Below, one piece after another: positions 42,899-52,115 of a stretch of 64,000 nt of DNA. The position numbers and the translations under genes were made by a program. The notes under the pieces are model-generated. The model had not been told where the DNA came from. It did no database searches and was given only the letters and a program-made list of their open reading frames with translations. Each line of letters starts with the position of its first letter. Within the stretch, counting starts at the first letter, position 1. The stretch spans positions 1 to 64,000 of the forward strand of contig NZ_BMVY01000038.1 of NCBI RefSeq assembly GCF_014650955.1, in the 5' to 3' direction. This DNA comes from Streptomyces tauricus (GTDB lineage Bacteria > Actinomycetota > Actinomycetes > Streptomycetales > Streptomycetaceae).

Positions 42899-44092
42899 TC
42901 AACCCTTCACACACACGACCTGCTTCAGCTTCGCCACCACCTCGACCAGATCCCGCTGCTGGTCGATGACCTGATCGATCGGCTTGTACGCGGCCGGGAT
43001 CTCGTCCACGACACCGGAGTCCTTACGGCACTCCACGCCCCGCGTCTGCTCCTCCAGGTCCTTGACCGTGAACCGGCGCTTGGCCGCGTTACGGCTCATC
43101 CGCCGACCCGCGCCGTGCGACGCGGAGTTGAACGCCTTCGCGTTTCCGAGACCCTTCACAATGTACGAACCCGCGCCCATCGAGCCCGGGATGATGCCGT
43201 ACTCGCCGGAGCCCGCGCGAATGGCGCCCTTACGGGTGACCAGCAGGTCCATGCCCTCGTACCGCTCCTCGCTCACGTAGTTGTGATGGCACGAGATCTC
43301 CGGCTCGAAGGTCACCTTCGCCTTCTTGAACTCCCGGCGGACGACGTCCTTGGAGATCGCCATCATGATCGCGCGATTGTGCTTCGCGTACTCCTGCGCC
43401 CAGAAGAGATCGTGCCGGTACGCCGCCATCTGCGGGGTGTCCGCGATGAATACGGCGAGGTCGCGGTCGATCAGCCCCTGGTTGTGCGAGAGCTTCTGCG
43501 CGATACCGATGTGATGCTCCGCGAGTTCCTTGCCGATGTTCCGGGAACCGGAATGCAGCATTATCCAGACGGAGTCGTCCGAGTCGAGGCAGAGCTCCCA
43601 GAAGTGGTTTCCGCCGCCCAGGGTGCCCATCTGCTTGGTGGCCCGCCCCTGACGGAACTTCACCGCTTCCGCGACCCCGTCGAACCGCCCCCAGAAGTCG
43701 TCCCATCCCCGGGTGGCGAGGCCGTGGAAGCCGCCGGGATCGACCGGGCTGTCATGCATCCCCCGGCCGACCGGAATCGCCTCCTCCACCTTCGACCGCA
43801 GCCGGGACAGGTCGCCCGGCAGGTCGTTGGCCGTCAGGGACGTCCTGACCGCGGACATACCGCAGCCGATGTCCACCCCGACCGCCGCCGGACACACCGC
43901 ACCCCGCATCGCGATGACCGATCCGACCGTCGCGCCCTTCCCGTAGTGCACGTCCGGCATGACGGCCAGGCCCTTGATCCAGGGGAGCGTGGCGACGTTG
44001 CGAAGCTGCTGCATCGCCACGTCCTCCACCGACGCCGGGTCCGCCCACATACGGATCGGAACCTTCGCCCCCGGCATCTCCACGTACGACAT
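42899..44092 (-). CDS. rtcB: RNA-splicing ligase RtcB
   Basis: 397 residues from ATG 44092 (site GAGGAC). Metal and guanylation motifs: VDIGCGM (Asp74, Cys77), LGGGNHFWEL, LHSGSRNIG, ISCHHNYV and SASHGAGRRMSRN with the His that is guanylated. RtcB joins RNA 2',3'-cyclic phosphate or 3'-phosphate to 5'-OH using GTP and Mn. No archease, RtcA or RtcR gene is adjacent, so its RNA target here is open. Wording of codons is slightly more A+T-rich than neighbours. Confidence 0.95.
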   Translation of the reverse strand: MSYVEMPGAKVPIRMWADPASVEDVAMQQLRNVATLPWIKGLAVMPDVHYGKGATVGSVIAMRGAVCPAAVGVDIGCGMSAVRTSLTANDLPGDLSRLRSKVEEAIPVGRGMHDSPVDPGGFHGLATRGWDDFWGRFDGVAEAVKFRQGRATKQMGTLGGGNHFWELCLDSDDSVWIMLHSGSRNIGKELAEHHIGIAQKLSHNQGLIDRDLAVFIADTPQMAAYRHDLFWAQEYAKHNRAIMMAISKDVVRREFKKAKVTFEPEISCHHNYVSEERYEGMDLLVTRKGAIRAGSGEYGIIPGSMGAGSYIVKGLGNAKAFNSASHGAGRRMSRNAAKRRFTVKDLEEQTRGVECRKDSGVVDEIPAAYKPIDQVIDQQRDLVEVVAKLKQVVCVKG

Positions 44093-44298
44093 ATCGTCCT
44101 CATTCCCCCGGAAAACCAACAGAAGTCTTAAATCGCAAAACCGGCGCCAAGGCCAACGTTTGGGACAACGGACCGGCGTCCACGGCAGTGCGTGCGATAC
44201 ACATTGTCTCCAGGGCCCACCCCCGTGCGGCAACCGAATAACCACAGGACACCCTGGTCGTGAGCACAGTCGAGCGACCCGTCGAGAGGAGCCCCACC

Positions 44299-45165
44299 GT
44301 GCAGCGGAAGGCGTACGTACCCGGCGTCGCCGCGCTCCTCGCGGCGCTGCTGGCCGGCTGCACCGGCGGTTCGTCGGACGGCGGCGGCCAGGACGACCCG
44401 AAGCCGGGCGGCACGACGTCGACGGCCGCCGCGGCACAGCCCGGCAAGTACCGCACACTCCCTGAGCCCTGCGGCGCGGTGTCGCACAGCACCCTGGACT
44501 CGCTGCTGCCGGGCATCGAGCAGCTGACGGACGAGGAGCAGCGCGAGAGGGCCTACGAGGGCACGGCGACGGTCACGTACGACACGGACCGGAAGGTCGG
44601 GTGCCGCTGGAAGGCGGAGTCGGCGACCGCGACGGACCATCTGCTGGTCGATTTCGAGCGGGTGGTCTCGTACGACAACACGGTGAGCGACGACGACCGC
44701 GCGGAGGAGATCTACCTGAAGAAGGAGGTGGCGGCGGACCTTCCGGCACCGGCCGCGTCACCCTCCGACTCACCTGAGACACCCGACTCCTCCAAGTCGT
44801 CCGAGTCGTCCGGGTCCGGGTCGACCCCCGACGCCGGCGACAGCAGTTCCTCCGCGGACGCCGACCCCTCCACGGACCCTTCCACGGACCCCTCGACGAA
44901 CCCCTCCGGCGGCGCCCCCGGCTCCACGCCGAGCGCCCTCCAGCCCCGCACGCTCGAGGATCTGGGCAACACGGCGTTCCTCGACGACGCGCTGAACGAC
45001 TCCAAGCAGCGGACGGTGACTGTGGTGTTCCGCACGTCCAACGTGGTCGTGACGATCCAGTACGACGAGCAGCCGGCGACCACGACGGACGTCCCGAGCA
45101 GCCAGGACATGCAGGACAGGGCGCGGAAACTGGCGGGTCAGCTCGCCGAGTCGTTCAGCGATTAG
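44299..45165 (+). CDS. DUF3558-type lipoprotein, first paralogue
   Basis: 288 residues from GTG 44299 (site AGAGGAG); an upstream GTG at 44260 is less likely. Lipobox LLAGCTGG. Then a DUF3558-like domain: LPEPCGAVSHSTLDSLLPGIEQ, RKVGCRWKAES, LLVDFERVVSYD, broken by a Ser/Asp/Pro/Glu-rich insert (about residues 155-215), then ITFLDD-like and TVVFRTSNVVVTIQYDEQ. DUF3558 lipoproteins are secreted and of unknown role. A second copy follows 149 bp downstream. Confidence 0.88.
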   Translation: MQRKAYVPGVAALLAALLAGCTGGSSDGGGQDDPKPGGTTSTAAAAQPGKYRTLPEPCGAVSHSTLDSLLPGIEQLTDEEQRERAYEGTATVTYDTDRKVGCRWKAESATATDHLLVDFERVVSYDNTVSDDDRAEEIYLKKEVAADLPAPAASPSDSPETPDSSKSSESSGSGSTPDAGDSSSSADADPSTDPSTDPSTNPSGGAPGSTPSALQPRTLEDLGNTAFLDDALNDSKQRTVTVVFRTSNVVVTIQYDEQPATTTDVPSSQDMQDRARKLAGQLAESFSD

Positions 45166-45314
45166 GGACGTTCGGCGGGGGTTTCGGCCTCGGCGGAACC
45201 TGAGCCACACATGTCCCGTTCGGGCTACCGTGGCTCCTCGGACCCGACCGAGTGCGGTCCGGCACAGAACGCGGCCGTCCGCACGTACACCCGAGCGTCT
45301 TGAGTGAAGGAACC

Positions 45315-46232
45315 ATGCACCGATCCGTACAGCGACCCCGTCAGCGACTCACCCGCATCCTGGTCGGGGCGGCCGCCGTCCCGGTGATGCTCGTCGCCTC
45401 CGGCTGCTCCTCGGACTCCGGCGACGGCTCCGGCGACGACGCGAAGAAGGACTCCGCCTCCTCGGCGTCGTCCTCCGCCACGGAGGCGGCCGCGGTGGTG
45501 AAGGAGGCGACGTACGCGAAGCTTCCCGAGCCGTGCAAGGTGTTCTCGTCGAAGACACTGAAGGACCTCGTCCCGGAAGGCACCAAGTCCGGCAAAGAGG
45601 GCAAGTCCGAAGACATCGACACACGCGGCAACTGCTCCTGGGACAGCCTGGACAACAAGGGCGTGAACGGTTCGCAGTTCCGCTGGCTGAACGTGTCGCT
45701 GCTGCGGTTCGAGTCGGACCAGACCCGGGGCACGGGCGAGAAGCTCGCCTCGGAGTACTACACGAAGCACGCCGAGGACGCGCGTGCGGTGGAGGACGCG
45801 AAGAACATCAAGTCGCAGCCGGTGTCCGGCACGGGCAACGAGGCGACGCTGGTGACGTACGACCTGAAGAAGAAGGAAGGCACCTTCAAGCAGCAGACGC
45901 TCGTGACGCGCGTGGAGAACGTCGTCGTGACGGTCGACTACAACGGCGCGGGCCTCGCGGGCGACGACTCCCCGAAGGCGGCCGACCTGGCGAAGTCGGC
46001 GGAGAAGGCCGCGAAGGAAGCCGTACGGGCCGTCGTGACCGCCAACGGCGGCGGCGACGGAGCCGGGGCCGGTGCGGACTCCGACGCGTCCCCGAGCAAG
46101 AACGCCGGTGCGAGCGCGTCCCCGAGCGGTGCCGCGAGCAAGAGTTCCGGCAAGGGTTCGGACCTCGGCGCCGGCTCGGACGACTCCGACGACAGCGCGG
46201 GCCCCAGCAAGTCCGCCACCAAGAAGAACTGA
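45315..46232 (+). CDS. DUF3558-type lipoprotein, second paralogue
   Basis: 305 residues from ATG 45315 (site GAAGGAA). Lipobox VASGCSS. The domain again shows LPEPCKVFSSKTLKDLVPEG, RGNCSWDSLDNKGVNGSQFRWLNVSLLRFES and VTRVENVVVTVDYNGAG, matching the first paralogue motif by motif (conserved Cys pair, Trp after the second Cys). Two Lys/Ser/Asp-rich linkers, one after the lipobox and one at the C-terminus. Probably the product of a tandem duplication. Function unknown; surface location likely. Confidence 0.88.
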   Translation: MHRSVQRPRQRLTRILVGAAAVPVMLVASGCSSDSGDGSGDDAKKDSASSASSSATEAAAVVKEATYAKLPEPCKVFSSKTLKDLVPEGTKSGKEGKSEDIDTRGNCSWDSLDNKGVNGSQFRWLNVSLLRFESDQTRGTGEKLASEYYTKHAEDARAVEDAKNIKSQPVSGTGNEATLVTYDLKKKEGTFKQQTLVTRVENVVVTVDYNGAGLAGDDSPKAADLAKSAEKAAKEAVRAVVTANGGGDGAGAGADSDASPSKNAGASASPSGAASKSSGKGSDLGAGSDDSDDSAGPSKSATKKN

Positions 46233-46416
46233 CACAGGGCCCGATTCGGGAACCGGCGCGTCCATTTCGACCGCCGTCCGACTCGCAGCCCGACCAGGAC
46301 ATTTGGTGGAGCCCGGCCCCGACGGAGGCCGGGCTCCACCCGTACCGGGCATCCGCACCCCGTACACATGTGCCACTCTGTTGCGCGCAACAGGTCGTAA
46401 GGGGAGGGGAGTACGG

Positions 46417-47844
46417 GTGGCCGCGCCTATGCAGCTCACCAAGACGCACAAGATCCTCATCGGAGTGGTCGTCTTCGGGGCGGTCGTCATCGCCGCGATC
46501 GGCTTCGCCGGTTCGTACGCGGCGGTCCGCGAACTCGCCCTGGAGAAGGGTTTCGGGAACTTCAGCTACGTGTTCCCGATCGGCATCGACGCGGGCATAT
46601 GCGTCCTGCTCTCGCTCGACCTGCTCCTCACCTGGATCAGGATTCCGTTCCCGCTGCTGCGCCAGACGGCGTGGCTGCTGACGGCCGCGACGATCGCCTT
46701 CAACGGCGCCGCCGCCTGGCCCGACCCGCTCGGCGTGGGCATGCACGCGGTCATCCCGATCCTGTTCGTGGTCTCCGTGGAGGCGGCCCGGCACGCGATC
46801 GGCCGGATCGCCGACATCACCGCCGACAAACACATGGAGGGCGTACGCCTCACCCGCTGGCTGCTCTCCCCGCTCCCCACGTTCCTGCTGTGGCGCAGGA
46901 TGAAGCTGTGGGAGCTGCGCTCCTACGAGCAGGTCATCAAGCTGGAGCAGGAACGTCTCGTCTACCAGGCGCGGCTGCGCTCCCGCTTCGGCCGTTCCTG
47001 GCGCCGCAAGGCCCCGGTGGAGTCCCTGATGCCCCTGCGGCTCGCCCGCTACGGCGTCCCGCTCGCCGAGACCGCGCCCTCCGGCCTGGCGGCGGCGGGC
47101 ATCGAGCCCGCGCTGCTGCCCCCGGCACCGCAGCCCGCACTGGAGCTGGCAGAGGCACCCGCGGCCGACCGCACCCCCGCGGCGGCACCCGCCGTACGGG
47201 ACGACGCGGCTCCCGACCGGGCGCGGCGCCCCGCTCCTGAGGACGACGAGTTCCCCGAACCTCCCGAGCAGCCGGAGCAGGCCGAGCCGCAGAACCCGTG
47301 GCTGCACGCCCGGGACCCCCAGTCCGTCGCGTACCAGGGCGGCTACGACCCGACGTACGACCCGGAGGACGCGTACGGCCAGTGGTACGCGGAGCAGCAG
47401 CGGGCCGAGGAGTTCGAGGAGCAGCAACGGCTCCAGGACGAGCGGCGCTTCCAGGACCGGCGTCGGTTCGAACAGGAGGCGTTCCCGCAGCAGGAGACCT
47501 TCCCGCCCCAGCAGGAGGCCTTCCCGCAGCAGCAGTACGCGCAGCAGGAGCCGCAGGCCCCGGCCCCCGAGCCGTCTCCGGAGGACACCGGTACCTTCCC
47601 GATCCCGACCGGCGCCGGCGGTACCCGTGAGCTGGGTACGGGCGGCGGCACGGAGCCGACCGAGGAGGACTACTACCTGGTCTTCAAGAAGTCGATAGAC
47701 GGCAGCTATCCGACCTCGGGCCAGTTCCGGGGCAACGTGGAGGACACGTACGGCACCACGCTCCCGCAGCGCGAGGCCGACCGGATGGTGGCCCGCTTCA
47801 CCAACCGCCACACGGCGGAGCTCCAGGAGGACCACATCGCCTAG
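46417..47844 (+). CDS. DUF2637 membrane protein with long Gln/Glu-rich tail
   Basis: 475 residues from GTG 46417 (site GGGGAGGGGAG). Four or so membrane helices in residues 8-135, including LIGVVVFGAVVIAAIGFAGS and TAWLLTAATIAFNGAAAW, mark the DUF2637 domain, which is also found in transfer-region (Spd) proteins of Streptomyces plasmids. The tail has coiled-coil and Gln/Glu/Pro-rich repeats (QQETFPPQQEAFPQQQYAQQ), ending in a conserved YYLVFKKSIDGSYPTSGQFRG module that looks like a helical DNA-binding-type end. Chromosomal copy; role not known. Confidence 0.85.
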   Translation: MAAPMQLTKTHKILIGVVVFGAVVIAAIGFAGSYAAVRELALEKGFGNFSYVFPIGIDAGICVLLSLDLLLTWIRIPFPLLRQTAWLLTAATIAFNGAAAWPDPLGVGMHAVIPILFVVSVEAARHAIGRIADITADKHMEGVRLTRWLLSPLPTFLLWRRMKLWELRSYEQVIKLEQERLVYQARLRSRFGRSWRRKAPVESLMPLRLARYGVPLAETAPSGLAAAGIEPALLPPAPQPALELAEAPAADRTPAAAPAVRDDAAPDRARRPAPEDDEFPEPPEQPEQAEPQNPWLHARDPQSVAYQGGYDPTYDPEDAYGQWYAEQQRAEEFEEQQRLQDERRFQDRRRFEQEAFPQQETFPPQQEAFPQQQYAQQEPQAPAPEPSPEDTGTFPIPTGAGGTRELGTGGGTEPTEEDYYLVFKKSIDGSYPTSGQFRGNVEDTYGTTLPQREADRMVARFTNRHTAELQEDHIA

Positions 47845-47850
47845 GAGCAG

Positions 47851-47906
47851 GCCTTTACGTGTGAGGGGCGCCCGGAGATCTCCGGGCGCCCCTCACACGT
47901 GAAGGC
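47851..47906. terminator. 56-bp palindrome, bidirectional terminator
   Basis: A near-perfect palindrome centred on agatct between converging genes (DUF2637 gene and lysS). The inner 44 bases (47857-47900) are an exact palindrome and the outer six pairs add one G-T type mismatch. The stem is up to 28 bp. Confidence 0.85.
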
Positions 47907-47973
47907 AACGTCGATAAGCCGGCTCAGTAAGTGGCTCAGTAAGTACTGCCGCCGCCTACCCCACCCACCCCGT

Positions 47974-49716
47974 CTACTCCCCGAGCAGCTTCCTGACCCG
48001 CTCCTGGCCGACGGCGAGGAGCAGGGTGGGCAGGCGCGGGCCGGTGTCACGGCCCACCAGCAGGTGGTAGAGCAGCGCGAAGAACGTGCGCTGGGCGACC
48101 TTGATCTCCGCCGGGAGTTCCTTGGGCGTGGCGTCGGCGGAGAAGCCGGCCTGGACCTTCGGAACGCCGTAGACGAGGTGGGTGAGCCCGTCCAGCGACC
48201 AGTGCGTGTCGAGGCCGTCGAGCAGCAGGCGCAGCGAGGCGCGCCCCTGGTCGTCGAGGGACTCGATGAGCTTGGTGTCGGCCTCGTCGCGGACGACGGT
48301 GCGCTGGTCGGCGGGGACCTGGGTGTTGATCCAGGCCTCCGCCTTGTCGAGCCGCGGCCGGACCTCGTCGAGCGAGGTGATCGGGTCCGAGGGGTCGAGT
48401 TCGCCGAGGATGCGCAGGGTCTGGTCCTCGGCGCCGGCGGTGATGTCGGCGACGGAGGCGAGCGTGCGGTAGGCCATCGGCCGGGGTGTCCTCGGCAGTT
48501 CGCCGGCCGCGGTGCCGACGGCGCGCGCGTAGGCGGCGACGTCACCGGGCAGGGCGGAACCGTCGGCGACCTTGCCGCCGAGCTTGTCCCACTCGTCGTA
48601 GAGCCGCTGGATCTCCTGGTCGAAGGCGATCTTGAACGACTGGTTGGGCCTGCGGCGGGCGTAGAGCCAGCGCAGCAGCTGCGGCTCCATGATCTTCAGC
48701 GCGTCACCAGGAGTGGGAACGCCCCCCTTCGAGGACGACATCTTCGCCATCCCGGAGATCCCCACGAAGGCGTACATGGGCCCGATGGGCTGCTTGCCGC
48801 CGAAGATACTGCCGACGATCTGCCCGCCGACCTGGAAGCTGGACCCGGGAGACGAGTGATCGACACCGCTGGGCTCGAAGACGACACCTTCGTACGCCCA
48901 GCGCATCGGCCAGTCGACCTTCCAGACCAGCTTGCCGCGGTTGAACTCGCTGAGCCGGACGGTCTCCGAGTAGGCGCACTCCGTGCAGCTGTACGTCAGC
49001 TCGGTGGTGTCGTCGTCGTAGGCCGTGACGGTGGTGAGGTCCTTGCCGCAGCCGCCGCAGTAGGGCTTGTACGGGAAGTACCCGGCGGACCCGGTGCCGT
49101 CGTCCTCGGCGGCGGCGCCGGACCCCTCGGCGGCTTCGAGCTCGGCCTCGTCGACGGGCTTCTGGCCCTGCTTCTTGGCGGGGGCCTTCTTGGTCCGGTA
49201 CTGATCGAGGATCGCGTCGATGTCGCCCCGGTGCTTCATCGCGTGCAGAATCTGCTCGCGATAGACACCGGAGGTGTACTGCTCGGTCTGGCTGATCCCG
49301 TCGAACTCGACGCCCATCTCGGCGAGCGCCTCGACCATGGCGGCCTTGAAGTGCTCGGCCCAGTTCGGGTACGCGGACCCGGCCGGGGCGGGTACGGAGG
49401 TCAGGGGCCTGCCGATGTGCTCGGCCCAGGACGCGTCGGTCCCGGGAACGCCGTTCGGCACCTTCCGGTAGCGGTCGTAGTCGTCCCAGGAGATCAGGTG
49501 CCTGACCTCGTGGCCGCGCCGCCTGATCTCGTCGGCGACCAGGTGCGGGGTCATGACCTCGCGGAGGTTGCCGAGGTGGATGGGGCCGGAGGGGGACAGT
49601 CCGGACGCGACGACGACGGGTTTGCCCGGGGCTCGGCGCTCCGACTCCTCGATGACCTCATCCGCGAAACGGGAGACCCAGTCGGTGGTCTCGGTGCTCT
49701 GAGCCACGATCGGCAC
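47974..49716 (-). CDS. lysS: Lysyl-tRNA synthetase, class I
   Basis: 580 residues from GTG 49716 (AGGA 9 bases upstream); GTG 49707 is an alternative. Class I signatures: SGLSPSGPIHLGNLRE (HIGH-like) and ISGMAKMSSSKGG (KMSKS-like). A zinc-finger-like CGGCGKD...CTECAY lies in the middle. Class I LysRS occurs in archaea and some bacteria including streptomycetes; it charges tRNA-Lys. A charged, Ala/Glu-rich insert (about residues 195-230) is present. It diverges from argS, and the shared region is a nested inverted repeat. Confidence 0.94.
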   Translation of the reverse strand: MPIVAQSTETTDWVSRFADEVIEESERRAPGKPVVVASGLSPSGPIHLGNLREVMTPHLVADEIRRRGHEVRHLISWDDYDRYRKVPNGVPGTDASWAEHIGRPLTSVPAPAGSAYPNWAEHFKAAMVEALAEMGVEFDGISQTEQYTSGVYREQILHAMKHRGDIDAILDQYRTKKAPAKKQGQKPVDEAELEAAEGSGAAAEDDGTGSAGYFPYKPYCGGCGKDLTTVTAYDDDTTELTYSCTECAYSETVRLSEFNRGKLVWKVDWPMRWAYEGVVFEPSGVDHSSPGSSFQVGGQIVGSIFGGKQPIGPMYAFVGISGMAKMSSSKGGVPTPGDALKIMEPQLLRWLYARRRPNQSFKIAFDQEIQRLYDEWDKLGGKVADGSALPGDVAAYARAVGTAAGELPRTPRPMAYRTLASVADITAGAEDQTLRILGELDPSDPITSLDEVRPRLDKAEAWINTQVPADQRTVVRDEADTKLIESLDDQGRASLRLLLDGLDTHWSLDGLTHLVYGVPKVQAGFSADATPKELPAEIKVAQRTFFALLYHLLVGRDTGPRLPTLLLAVGQERVRKLLGE

Positions 49717-49785
49717 GTCCTTCTTTCCTACGATGCACACGGCTGACGACGCCATTGTCCCAGCTAGCCCCCCAACCACGAAAAC

Positions 49786-49976
49786 GCCTTTACTCGCCCC
49801 CGCCGCCCCTACCCGTTCCCGTCACGTACTCGGGGGCTCCGCCCCCGAACCCCCGCTCCTCAAACGCCGGAGGGGCTTGTCCTTCAGCCCGTCCGGCGTT
49901 TGAGGACAAGGGGGCGAGGGGCCGCAGCCCCCATGCGTGGCGGGAACGGGTAGGGGCGGCGGGGGCGAAAAAGGCC
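49786..49976. repeat. Nested inverted repeat between lysS and argS
   Basis: Outer arms: a 28-base perfect pair at 49794-49821 and 49941-49968 (cccccgccgcccctacccgt type), with weaker matching out to about 49786 and 49976. Inner arms: tcctcaaacgccgga (49857-49871) and tccggcgtttgagga (49892-49906), part of a dispersed element also seen at 4682. It lies across the promoter region of two divergent synthetase genes, so both arms could carry similar promoter or operator sequence. Confidence 0.8.
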
Positions 49977-50034
49977 TTTACCACCGTGGGATACTGGGCT
50001 GATCCATGCCCACGAGGAGAACGGCTCCCACCCC

Positions 50035-51810
50035 ATGGCCTCGGTCACGTCCCTCACCGCCCACGTCCACCAGCGCCTCACGGACGCCCTCACGGCAGCC
50101 CTGCCGGAGACCGCGCCCGCGGACCCGCTGCTGCGACGCAGCGACAGGGCGGACTTCCAGGCCAACGGAATCCTCGCCCTGGCGAAGAAGGCGAAGGCCA
50201 ACCCCAGGGACCTCGCGACCCAGGTCGTCGACCGGATCGTCACCGGTGACCTGATCAAGGACGTCGAGGTCTCGGGCCCCGGCTTCCTGAACATCACGAT
50301 CACGGACCGCGCGATTACGGAAACGCTGGCGGCCCGCGCCACGGACCCCGCGGACCGTCTCGGCGTACCGCTCGCCGACCACCCCGGCACGACGGTCATC
50401 GACTACGCCCAGCCGAACGTGGCGAAGGAGATGCACGTAGGCCACCTCCGCTCCGCGGTGATCGGCGACGCGGTCGTACGGATCCTGGAGTTCGTCGGCG
50501 AGAGCGTCGTGCGGCGGCACCACATCGGCGACTGGGGCACCCAGTTCGGCATGCTCATCCAGTACCTGGACGAGCACCCGCACGAGCTGGACCGCTCGGC
50601 GGACGCCGCGGAGACGGGCGAGGAGGCGATGTCGAACCTCAACCGCCTCTACAAGGCAGCGCGCACGCACTTCGACTCCGACGAGGAGTTCAAGACGCGG
50701 GCGCGCCGCAGGGTGGTCGACCTCCAGGCGGGCGACCCGCACACCCTCGCCATCTGGCAGCGGTTCGTGGACGAGTCGAAGGTCTACTTCTTCTCGGTCT
50801 TCGAGAAGCTGGACATGGAGATCCGGGACGCGGACATCGTCGGCGAGTCGGGCTACAACGACATGCTGGACGAGACGTGCCGCCTCCTGGAGGAGTCGGG
50901 CGTGGCGGTCCGCTCCGAGGGCGCCCTGTGCGTGTTCTTCGACGACGTGAAGGGCCCGGACGGCAATCCGGTCCCGCTGATCGTGAAGAAGTCGGACGGC
51001 GGCTACGGCTACGCGGCGACCGACCTCTCCGCGATCAGGAACCGCGTCTTCGACCTGAAGGCGGACACGCTCCTGTACGTGGTCGACGCGCGGCAGTCCC
51101 TGCACTTCAAGATGGTCTTCGAGACGGCACGCAGGGCGGGCTGGCTGAACGAGGAGACGACGGCGCGGCAGCTGGCCTTCGGCACGGTCCTCGGCAAGGA
51201 CGGCAAGCCGTTCAAGACGCGTGAGGGCGAGACGGTCCGGCTGGTGGACCTCCTCGACGAGGCGATCGACCGTGCCACGACGGTGGTCCGCGAGAAGGCC
51301 GCGAAGATGGGCCTGTCCGAGGAGGAGATCGTCGAGAACGGCCGGTTTGTCGGGGTCGGCGCCGTGAAGTACGCGGACCTCTCCACGTCGGCCGTGCGGG
51401 ACTACAAGTTCGACCTGGACCAGATGGTGTCGCTGAACGGCGACACGAGCGTGTACCTCCAGTACGCGTACGCACGTATCCAGTCGATCCTCCGCAAGGC
51501 CGGGGACGCGCGTCCGGTGGCGCACCCGGAGCTGGCGCTGGCTCCGGCGGAGCGTGCGCTGGGGCTGCACCTGGACCAGTTCGGCGAGCTGCTCATGGAC
51601 GTGGCCGCGGGGTACGAGCCGCACAAGCTGGCCGCGTACCTCTACCAGCTGGCGTCGCACCTGACGACGTTCTACGACCAGTGCCAGGTGCTGAGCGACG
51701 CGAACTCCAAGGAGGTCGTCGAGAACAGGTTGTTCCTCGTCGACCTGACGGCCCGCACGCTCCACCGGGGCATGGCGCTGCTCGGCATCAGGACCCCCGA
51801 ACGCCTCTGA
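50035..51810 (+). CDS. argS: Arginyl-tRNA synthetase
   Basis: 591 residues from ATG 50035. N-terminal additional domain (MASVTSLTAHVHQRL), then HIGH-like site PNVAKEMHVGHLRSAVIGD, the class I core HHIGDWGTQFGMLI, KDGKPFKTREGETVRL in place of KMSKS, and the anticodon-binding helical DALR domain ending in RTLHRGMALLGIRTPERL. It charges tRNA-Arg. Its close partner is the divergent lysS gene. Confidence 0.96.
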   Translation: MASVTSLTAHVHQRLTDALTAALPETAPADPLLRRSDRADFQANGILALAKKAKANPRDLATQVVDRIVTGDLIKDVEVSGPGFLNITITDRAITETLAARATDPADRLGVPLADHPGTTVIDYAQPNVAKEMHVGHLRSAVIGDAVVRILEFVGESVVRRHHIGDWGTQFGMLIQYLDEHPHELDRSADAAETGEEAMSNLNRLYKAARTHFDSDEEFKTRARRRVVDLQAGDPHTLAIWQRFVDESKVYFFSVFEKLDMEIRDADIVGESGYNDMLDETCRLLEESGVAVRSEGALCVFFDDVKGPDGNPVPLIVKKSDGGYGYAATDLSAIRNRVFDLKADTLLYVVDARQSLHFKMVFETARRAGWLNEETTARQLAFGTVLGKDGKPFKTREGETVRLVDLLDEAIDRATTVVREKAAKMGLSEEEIVENGRFVGVGAVKYADLSTSAVRDYKFDLDQMVSLNGDTSVYLQYAYARIQSILRKAGDARPVAHPELALAPAERALGLHLDQFGELLMDVAAGYEPHKLAAYLYQLASHLTTFYDQCQVLSDANSKEVVENRLFLVDLTARTLHRGMALLGIRTPERL

Positions 51811-52040
51811 CGCCGTTCACCCATTCGGGTGAGCGGCCGGTGAGGACGCGTACGCTCCTGTCCCTCTCCCCGCTCCGCTGTCTCCCCGGCCTCGCTCTGA
51901 CCTGCGCCGCCCTGCCTTTCCGTGCAAGCAAGGGCCAAAGGTTGAGCTGTCCGGGTGCACCCCGGAGTATGCGATGCTGCGGGCCGCCGACCCCGACTCC
52001 GGGGTACGTGAGCCTCGCCGAACCGCACGCTGGGAGCGCG

Positions 52041-52115
52041 ATGAGCACTGCACTGCCCTTCTCCACCCCTCCGGCCGGCCGGAGGGTGTGCGCCAGTCAT
52101 GCTGCCACTTGTTGA
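52041..52115 (+). CDS. Candidate 24-residue leader ORF overlapping APH gene
   Basis: ATG 52041 with GGGAG upstream opens a 25-codon frame (MSTALPFSTPPAGRR...) that ends at TGA 52115, 17 bases into the APH gene. The leader covers a 20-bp palindrome whose right arm holds GGAGGG, the only visible site for the APH start. The frame is also part of a longer open frame, so it could be chance. Confidence 0.4.
   Translation: MSTALPFSTPPAGRRVCASHAATC
52067..52086 (+). promoter_or_regulatory. Palindrome hiding the ribosome site of the APH gene
   Basis: The 20-base palindrome (centre ggccggcc) includes GGAGGG at 52081-52086, 12 bases before ATG 52099. If folded in RNA, it would hide the site; ribosomes moving through the leader ORF would open it. 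This is the logic of translational attenuators. Confidence 0.45.

Noticed and set aside
45533..46681. 382-codon plus-strand frame across the second DUF3558 gene
   Set aside because: Overlaps the lipoprotein gene in another frame and lacks a ribosome site and domains.
46417..47844. Integrated conjugative element
   Set aside because: DUF2637 alone is not enough: no integrase, excisionase, tra gene, tRNA or attachment repeats in the window.
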